Source: HGM04593 sp045588485
GTDB lineage: Bacteria > Bacteroidota > Bacteroidia > Bacteroidales > Bacteroidaceae
Reading direction: 5' to 3'
Length of the DNA: 64,000 nt
NCBI GenBank assembly: GCA_045588485.1
Contig: JAZNEI010000018.1
Coordinates: 1 to 64,000 of the forward strand
Positions 58,192 through 64,000 of this stretch are shown here, one piece after another (the stretch's first letter is position 1; every line of letters starts with the position of its first letter). Made by a program: the position numbers and the translations under genes. The notes under the pieces are model-generated. The model was not told the DNA's origin and made no database searches. It worked only from the letters and a program-made list of their open reading frames with translations.

Positions 58192-60990
58192 ATGAAATTA
58201 AAAAATATATTCTCATTGGCGACAATGCTTCTGCCTATGGCGATGGTGGCGCAAACCAACATCACTTTCGAGGAGCAGGATTATAAAGCGTTGGGTGTGT
58301 ATGATACTTGGGAAGAATCGCCCTTCCGTACAGGTAAACTCAGCGGTAACTATGCAGTTATAGACAATCATCTTACATACGTCGACGAGCAGTTAGAGGC
58401 GGCTCCCAACGACTCTAAAAAGATTCTTGCGATACAGCGCTCACGCTACGGTAGTAATACTTTTGGTGTGCGTATCGACCTTAACGAGACTTTTGAGCTT
58501 ACCCCGACAACCAAATACATCCACGTGATGGTGCATCGTCCTTATGGTGGACGTGTTATGGTGGTTGGTCTTGGTAAGCGTACAGAGCGTCAGGGACAAT
58601 CGCCCGAAACCGAGCAGTTCTGGGCAATGTCTACAACAAATATTGGTGCGGACAAATGGCAGGATGTGGTGCTACCTATCAAGGGTAATGGCGGAATTGA
58701 TATATACAGCCTTGTGGTAGTTCCCGATTGCGAGTCACCACACAACTACAGCGAGGATGCTATATGTTATATCGACAATATCGAGGTTAACGATAATCCT
58801 CAGTCTAAGTTCGTTTATGGTTACTATCCCGTATCATTCGACAAAGGACAGCTTTATACACGCAGCGACCGTCATGTGAATGGTGTAGGTCTTGTTTCGG
58901 CCGATGGCACACAGAACTTTACATCTCCCTCTAAGCCTAACACCGTTTATGTCGATATGACAGCTAATGAGCTTAGAGCGCGTGCTGGCGAGAAGGTTAC
59001 TCCTAAGATTAACTACTCGGGTTCTTGGATGCACGGATACGTTTACCTCGATACAAATAACGACGGTAAATTCCAGTACGATATGAACGACGATAACACT
59101 ATTCCCGAGGGTAGTGAGATTATGGCTTATTCGTACTACGATGGAAAGAATAGTACCGGTGCCTCGGTAAGCAATAGCAATGTGCTTCCTCCTCCTGCGT
59201 TTACAATCCCTGCCGGGCTGGAGAATGGTTACTACCGCCTACGCTTCAAGGTTGATTGGAATTGCATCGACCCTGCAGGAAATATCGACCAGGCTAACTC
59301 AATCATCAGCAACGGTGGTGGTATAATTGATATCCGTCTGAATGTACACGGCGATTACTGTAATGTGAACGATGCCAACCGTAATGGTGAGGTTCTTGCT
59401 GCCGATGGAACAAAACTTGTAAAGTATCAGGCCGAGTTTGGTAAGCCCTTTACTATTAAGATGAACCCTGAGCAGGGCTTCGAGTATGCCGGTATAGTTG
59501 TCAAGTACGGTTATAACCTTGGTGGTGATAGTATCGTACACGATAATCCTCAGTGGCAGAAGGTGCGTATATCTCGTGAGTTGTTTGTAAACGATGAGTA
59601 TACAATTCCTGCCGAGTATATGTGTGGTGATGTCGAGATTGAGGGTCTATTTATCGAGGAGGGTACATACGTCCCCGAGGTCCCAGAGACTCGTTATGAG
59701 ACAACTGTTGTAAATAATGGAAATTTCGCTGATGGAACCACTTGGTACACAATCCAAATAGGCCAACAGGGATATGTACTTGCGGATAATGGCAATGCTA
59801 ATTATATAGCACTGAATAACACGAATTTGGATATTGAGAATCCTGCGCAGTTGTGGTGCTTCACCGGTAATGAGGAAGAGGGTTACCGCATCTATAATAT
59901 GCAAGCAGGTGGGTCAAAGGTTCTTGCTGCACCTACTCAAATGTTGGGAAATACAGGTGCAGGCTCACACCCTACAATGCAGCCTGTAGGAAATCTTCCT
60001 AAGGGTTATACCGACCTTTGGAAGTTTGCCGACTCGGACGACCTTGGCTCGGAGGATGCTGCGCACGCATATATGTATGAGGCTGGATACGAGAGCAATA
60101 AGGTGAACAATCGCGACAGTAAACTCGCTTTCTGGAACGGTGGTGCCGATGCAGGTTCTACATTGCAGATTTATTTTGCTAAGACTACAGTTGCGGTCCT
60201 CGACACATTGACGGGTCCTGCGTTGCGAGCTATGACTCTGCCTACACGTATTGGTTTACAGTCAATCTCCGAGACTAACGGTTATTGGTTCAACGGTGCA
60301 GCTGTTGAGGTAGAGAGCAATGACCCCGTAGCATCTAATGTATATATATGGGAGCCTGTCGAGGGCAGCGAGGGTAAATTCTACTTATGCAAGGCTTATC
60401 CCGAGGCTACAGATGGTGAGGGCTATGTTCAGCAACCCAATGGCAATGTAACTCTTGGCGCTAAGGCAGCAGCTGCCGAGTTCGAGGCATTCAGTCCTAT
60501 GGTAGAGACCGGTGGCGGTGACGTAAATACTGCTGATACCTCGTGGAGTGTCGAAATTACCGATAATCCATACGTGGTTCGTCTCGTTACCAATAGTACT
60601 TATTTGAACTCTCAAGCAGCAGGTGTTTTACCAAAGTTTGCAACGGGTACAGGTGCTTGGTCGGTGTGGTATGTACATAACTTTAGCAGTCTGTATAAAC
60701 TTACAATGAATATCGTTGTTGATGACCGTAGCGAGATTATCACAAAGATGTGCTATGCCGGAGACGTGATTGAACTTCCTGTTTACGAGGGTTATGTTTG
60801 TGACCTTGGCGATATTTATGTTATGGGTAACGAGGATACAGAGATTACTCTTAACTATAAGAGTGTTACAGGTATTTCAGATGTTACAATAAACAGTGAG
60901 ACGGTTATTTACGACCTTTATGGCCGCCGAGTAAATGTTGCAGAGAAGGGTATTTACATTGTTAATGGAAAAAAGGTATTAGTTAAGTAG
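58192..60990 (+). CDS. Large secreted multidomain protein with sorting-type tail, partner of the fucosidase
   Basis: From the ATG at 58192 the protein is 932 residues with a signal peptide (1-20, ending AMVAQ). An N-terminal jelly-roll-like module (about 21-200) resembles a carbohydrate-binding domain. Next comes a region with YLDTNNDGKFQYDMNDDNT and LRFKVDWNCIDPAGN that recalls GEVED-type modules. A later repeated beta-rich part contains RVYNMQ-like and LAAPTQ stretches. The C-terminus IYDLYGRRVNVAEKGIYIVNGKKVLVK looks like a surface-sorting or anchoring tail. I do not recognise a catalytic site. The gap to the fucosidase gene is only 35 bases, so it may present or assist the fucosidase on the same glycan. 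Confidence 0.7.
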   Translation: MKLKNIFSLATMLLPMAMVAQTNITFEEQDYKALGVYDTWEESPFRTGKLSGNYAVIDNHLTYVDEQLEAAPNDSKKILAIQRSRYGSNTFGVRIDLNETFELTPTTKYIHVMVHRPYGGRVMVVGLGKRTERQGQSPETEQFWAMSTTNIGADKWQDVVLPIKGNGGIDIYSLVVVPDCESPHNYSEDAICYIDNIEVNDNPQSKFVYGYYPVSFDKGQLYTRSDRHVNGVGLVSADGTQNFTSPSKPNTVYVDMTANELRARAGEKVTPKINYSGSWMHGYVYLDTNNDGKFQYDMNDDNTIPEGSEIMAYSYYDGKNSTGASVSNSNVLPPPAFTIPAGLENGYYRLRFKVDWNCIDPAGNIDQANSIISNGGGIIDIRLNVHGDYCNVNDANRNGEVLAADGTKLVKYQAEFGKPFTIKMNPEQGFEYAGIVVKYGYNLGGDSIVHDNPQWQKVRISRELFVNDEYTIPAEYMCGDVEIEGLFIEEGTYVPEVPETRYETTVVNNGNFADGTTWYTIQIGQQGYVLADNGNANYIALNNTNLDIENPAQLWCFTGNEEEGYRIYNMQAGGSKVLAAPTQMLGNTGAGSHPTMQPVGNLPKGYTDLWKFADSDDLGSEDAAHAYMYEAGYESNKVNNRDSKLAFWNGGADAGSTLQIYFAKTTVAVLDTLTGPALRAMTLPTRIGLQSISETNGYWFNGAAVEVESNDPVASNVYIWEPVEGSEGKFYLCKAYPEATDGEGYVQQPNGNVTLGAKAAAAEFEAFSPMVETGGGDVNTADTSWSVEITDNPYVVRLVTNSTYLNSQAAGVLPKFATGTGAWSVWYVHNFSSLYKLTMNIVVDDRSEIITKMCYAGDVIELPVYEGYVCDLGDIYVMGNEDTEITLNYKSVTGISDVTINSETVIYDLYGRRVNVAEKGIYIVNGKKVLVK

Positions 60991-61016
60991 TAGAGTACTA
61001 ATTTTCTATATTTATG

Positions 61017-61046
61017 GAGGCCGAGTCATTTTTTTGACTCGGCCTC
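61017..61046. terminator. Bidirectional terminator
   Basis: Arms gaggccgagtca / tgactcggcctc with a T-only loop lie between the fucosidase operon and the convergent TPR gene. Confidence 0.85.
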
Positions 61047-61079
61047 ATAGTTATAATGTCCATATTTTATTATTTACCT

Positions 61080-62687
61080 CTACTCTTGCTCACTATTTTC
61101 GCCATTTATCATATTCAAAAGGTCTTTTGCAAAATCGGTATCTTCGTCGGCCTCAATCATATCGTGCAATAGACTTTTTGCCTCTTCCACTTTATCGCGC
61201 TTTAATAAGATTAGAATGTAGCAACGATTGACAAATGTATATGCCTCAAGTAGATAGATGTAATCTTCTTCATCCTTGTTACGGCGCATTTTCTCGAGAA
61301 TAGAGGTTCTGTATCCGGCAACAATGCTTACATCATTTTTATGGTTCATATTCTGCATACACAATGAGATTGCACGCTCGACACCACCTCTCCTGTCGGT
61401 TGGGAGCTGTGAGAGATAGTAGTAGGCCTTGTCGAACATTCCCATTTCTATGTATATGCTGCCCAGATTATAACATACACTATTGTAAACACCAATCTCG
61501 CCATGGCTTCCGTCGTCGATGGGGATACTGTTGAGGGCTTTTGTAAGGTGCAACAGTGCTTGCAGTTTGTTATTGTTGTTATAATACTTTACGCCCCAAT
61601 ATATGTTCGATGCAATATCATCGTCGAGGCAGGCAAGAGCGTAGCGCTGTTCAGTGGTGAGGGTAGCACCTTGCGACTGCTTTTCACGTGCCTCGTCGAG
61701 CATATACTTATACTCCCACTCATCTTCGCCCTCTTTTGCATTCAGATTAACCTCGATAATAGTGTCGATGTGAGGTTCACCAATATCTACCGAGCGTCTG
61801 TTGCGTATTCCCACCATCTTGTAGTATAGTTTAGTGTCGGTGCAAGCATCACTCTGACGTTTAAGGTCGAATGTAATACTCTCATCATCAAAGTCGATGA
61901 GCAACGTCAAGCGATTGAGTGTCGCCTTTTCGTTCATCTGTATAAGGTAGGAGCGTATGTCGGTATTCAGCAGCGGGTCGAACTCTTTAATCTCGACAAT
62001 GCCGTCGTCGGTTATCAGACGCGCTCTTTTAATTGTACTTTGGTCAATCTCTGGGGCAATCGCAAGAATATTCTTAAGGTTAAGCGTTGCATCGCCACCC
62101 GATGAGGTTTTTAGATTCTGTAATCCAATTTGCGCCTCCATCTGCAAACGACGGCTGTAAATCTTGTCGTGAGTACTATTCAGTAGCAATGGTATGTTGT
62201 TGTTATCTTCGATACCTCTGTTTATAATGCCGATAATCTCGGATTTTGTAACCAGAGCATTATCTAATATTTGCTTTAGAATTCTGAAGTTCATCTGCAC
62301 TGTTCCCTCAAAGATTAGAAAATAGGTACAGCAGAAGCTTATTTCATTATTTTGCGTTTTTACAAAATAATGACACCATGGATATCGGCCGTTCAACTCA
62401 TTTAAAACAGTCATACAAGCATCGGCACAATCAGCATCGCAGTTGTAATAATAAAGGTAATTTATAAAAGCACTATTATTGTTATGAAAATTGAATAAAA
62501 AAATAGTACCCATATAGTTTACAACATATTGGTCTTTTTCGGGGACATATTCGACAACCTCGGCTCTAAGATATCTGAAAAGCTCGTCCCGAAAAAGATC
62601 TTTATCCAACTCCCACACACTCTCCTCGCTGACATTGTTACCTTGTACTAAATAACCCTTGAGCGACTTTATTAAACCATCGAACAT
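61080..62687 (-). CDS. TPR-containing cytoplasmic protein of unknown function
   Basis: From the ATG at 62687 (MFDGLIKSLKGYLV) the protein is 535 residues without signal peptide. Residues about 1-150 have an alpha/beta pattern (YVVNYMGTIFLFNFHNNNSAFINYLYYY, ... EISFCCTYFLIFEG) that recalls YbjN- or chaperone-like folds. The middle is beta-rich with charged segments. From about 345 helical repeats of TPR type are visible (ALACLDDDIASNIYWGVKYYNNNNKLQALLHLTKAL, GSIYIEMGMFDKAYYYLSQL). An alternative start at 62732 adds 15 basic and hydrophobic residues. I do not know its function; protein-protein interaction is likely. It is monocistronic. Confidence 0.6.
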   Translation of the reverse strand: MFDGLIKSLKGYLVQGNNVSEESVWELDKDLFRDELFRYLRAEVVEYVPEKDQYVVNYMGTIFLFNFHNNNSAFINYLYYYNCDADCADACMTVLNELNGRYPWCHYFVKTQNNEISFCCTYFLIFEGTVQMNFRILKQILDNALVTKSEIIGIINRGIEDNNNIPLLLNSTHDKIYSRRLQMEAQIGLQNLKTSSGGDATLNLKNILAIAPEIDQSTIKRARLITDDGIVEIKEFDPLLNTDIRSYLIQMNEKATLNRLTLLIDFDDESITFDLKRQSDACTDTKLYYKMVGIRNRRSVDIGEPHIDTIIEVNLNAKEGEDEWEYKYMLDEAREKQSQGATLTTEQRYALACLDDDIASNIYWGVKYYNNNNKLQALLHLTKALNSIPIDDGSHGEIGVYNSVCYNLGSIYIEMGMFDKAYYYLSQLPTDRRGGVERAISLCMQNMNHKNDVSIVAGYRTSILEKMRRNKDEEDYIYLLEAYTFVNRCYILILLKRDKVEEAKSLLHDMIEADEDTDFAKDLLNMINGENSEQE

Positions 62688-63105
62688 ACTACCTACCTTT
62701 TTAAATGAAAAAACTAAGAAACGATGAAGCATTACCCTAATCAGTGATGCACGTAAAATCTCTATTATATAGTTCTGATTAACTTTATTTTTGATGTTGT
62801 GTATCGCTGTTTTAAGAATTTGTAATTCTTCAAAAAGTTTAAAACAAATTGTGTGCCAATAAATTATGTTTGTTGTAAAATGACAAGTTGTCGGAATTTA
62901 ACTTTTTTATATGACAAAACGTCTCTTGAACTGCCAGTTTTTTATTGTTATGAAACAAGTATCGCTATTAAATAGATTTATCCCCAAAGTTTTAAACTTT
63001 GGGGATAAATCTATTTAATCTGTTTGAATTACTTAATCAGTAATTTGTGCTTTGCGCGAACTGCTTTTCATTCGGGATAGCTTGTTCTATCGAGCTTTAT
63101 AAACT
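62688..63105. other. Intergenic region with long palindrome
   Basis: About 420 A/T-rich bases hold the upstream region of the TPR gene and a perfect 49-base palindrome (62969-63017). I see no open frame or tRNA here. Confidence 0.5.
62969..63017 (-). terminator. Long perfect palindrome, probable terminator
   Basis: Arms of 24 bases (taaatagatttatccccaaag... and complement) meet almost without a loop, about 90 bases past the stop at 63106. The length is unusual, but the position fits a terminator of the upstream secreted-protein gene. Confidence 0.65.
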
Positions 63106-64000
63106 TCACTTAATCAGCACCTTTTTACCATTGACAATGTAGATACCGGCCTTGGTAATTGTATCTACTTTGCGTCCGGTGAGGTCGTATATGACTTTCT
63201 CTACTGCATCGTTGTTGTTTACGTTGTCGATACCTGTTATGCCTGTAAACTCGTATTCTGTAATTGACTTAAGACCTGCTACCTTGAAATATGTTTCGAG
63301 GCTGCCCGAGATTTTTATCTGTTTTTTGTAATTATTGGCGTTGTCAGCAAGGTTAAGGGCTTTGCGGATGTCTCCTTTGGGCAGCTGTACTATAAGGCAC
63401 TTTGTATAGTCGCTCTCGTCGGCATCGTCGGCTATAAGGATATTTGTTGCTACCTCGGTGCTGCCAAATTCGCTACCAGTCTCTACATCGCCGTTTACTG
63501 CTCCTACAATATAGCCTGTTACGGTTGCCTGAATCTTCTTGCCGTCAACGTATGCTGCGAGGGCATCGTTTACGCTGCCTACAATAGGCTCGTCGGGCTG
63601 TGTCTCACCACCGGCCTCAACCTTAATAGCCATTGTGTTGACATATTTTCCGCTGCTTGCGCCAATTGTGTAACCTGTTACTTTTACAACAGCACCGCTT
63701 GTCGCGTTTACAATACCCTCTTTGGGATACTGTATGCTGGCGATGGCTGTTGTAGCACCTTCGACGGCTATATTATAGTAGTTACCGTTGATTGTGAGAG
63801 TTCCTGTGTACTCTACATATTTTATTGTAGGTGCAGTAAGATACTCATCGAGCTGTGCTCCTGTCATTGTCACCGGGGTGGGGTGGCTAACAGATGCTGT
63901 ACCGTTCTTCTCTACTGTGGGGTTGTCTCCAAACTGCAATAATCCACCGTAGAGGCTTGTTTTACCGCTTACTGTTACTACATCGCCCTCGGTGTGTCCT
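63106..64000 (-). CDS. Secreted DUF6359-like protein with sorting-type tail, N-terminus outside the window
   Basis: The frame stays open to the right edge, so only the C-terminal 298 or so residues are seen. An internal ATG at 63939 is not the real start, because coding similarity continues upstream (EGDVVTVSGKTSLYGG). Two OB-fold-like repeats are visible, one around KYVEYTGTLTINGNYY and one in DALAAYVDGKKIQATVTGYIVGAVNG, the latter typical of DUF6359 modules. The end, VIYDLTGRKVDTITKAGIYIVNGKKVLIK, nearly repeats the tail of the 932-residue protein at 58192. Such modules occur in large secreted Bacteroidota proteins, sometimes next to nuclease domains. The function is unknown. Confidence 0.7.
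   Translation of the reverse strand, partial: GHTEGDVVTVSGKTSLYGGLLQFGDNPTVEKNGTASVSHPTPVTMTGAQLDEYLTAPTIKYVEYTGTLTINGNYYNIAVEGATTAIASIQYPKEGIVNATSGAVVKVTGYTIGASSGKYVNTMAIKVEAGGETQPDEPIVGSVNDALAAYVDGKKIQATVTGYIVGAVNGDVETGSEFGSTEVATNILIADDADESDYTKCLIVQLPKGDIRKALNLADNANNYKKQIKISGSLETYFKVAGLKSITEYEFTGITGIDNVNNNDAVEKVIYDLTGRKVDTITKAGIYIVNGKKVLIK

Noticed and set aside
1..64000. CRISPR arrays, invertible promoter cassettes, prophage or conjugative elements
   Set aside because: I found no regularly spaced repeats, no recombinase, transposase or phage gene, and no promoter flanked by short inverted repeats of the phase-variation type.

Overview
The window is a stretch of Bacteroidales (phylum Bacteroidota) chromosome, most likely from a gut commensal. 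Evidence: promoters with the Bacteroidota TAnnTTTG or TAnnTTCG -7 element, many with TTG about 20 bases upstream; Ser-type sulfatases with an anaerobic sulfatase maturase; short FadL-like and LptD-like outer membrane proteins; C-terminal tails of the IYDLxGRxV...GIYIVNGKKVLxK type; and the gene orders psd-pssA-DUF4834 and serC-serA-DUF1015. There are no rRNA genes, no CRISPR array, no prophage and no intact insertion sequence. Almost all of the window is ordinary core genome with a few glycan-use loci.

Layout. 1-473 holds dispersed repeats and a terminator. 474-10351 is an amino-sugar and sulfated-glycan region: a GH109-type glycosidase, a ROK sugar kinase, then one operon of sulfatase, sulfatase maturase, NagB-PIG-L fusion and GH35-like lipoprotein. 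10366-14735 carries a small acidic protein, thioredoxin and dnaE. 15018-20509 carries phosphatidylethanolamine synthesis (psd, pssA), DUF4834, tadA, yraN, an MmcQ/YjbR protein, birA and pyrH. 20581-25142 is a five-gene envelope cluster: VTC-type polyphosphate polymerase domain, DUF4956, DUF2490, a small tail-bearing protein and a beta-helix carbohydrate-binding protein. 25360-33904 holds an HD hydrolase, lptD, ung, asnA, tRNA-Arg(CCG), an LpxL-like acyltransferase, a LolC/E-like permease and a Bor-like lipoprotein. 33969-34117 looks like a 6S-type RNA. 34317-42030 has a FadL-family porin, a MATE exporter, rpiB, tkt and tex. 42173-45771 is a galactose operon (galM, MFS sugar permease, galK). 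46120-49205 is grpE-dnaJ-folC. 49420-56374 has a second sulfatase overlapping a DEAD-box-type helicase, then serC-serA-DUF1015-yigZ. 56636-64000 has a GH29 fucosidase with a large secreted partner, a TPR protein and the C-terminal part of a secreted DUF6359-like protein.

How it fits together. Fucosidase, N-acetylgalactosaminidase-type enzyme, two Ser-type sulfatases with a maturase, the GH35-like protein, the amino-sugar enzyme, the sugar kinase and the galactose operon are what a bacterium feeding on host mucin-type or other sulfated, fucosylated glycans would use. They lie in separate operons, and no SusC/SusD pair is present here.

The points most worth a second look are: the VTC/DUF4956/DUF2490/beta-helix cluster, which seems to span from cytoplasm to cell surface; a GH35 protein whose catalytic acid/base and nucleophile positions are both substituted; a NagB domain lacking the Asp/His catalytic pair but fused to an intact PIG-L deacetylase motif; a 6S-like structured RNA; and a nearly identical 135-bp inverted repeat pair bracketing about 32 kb. 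Function assignments rest on reading motifs by eye; no database search was run.
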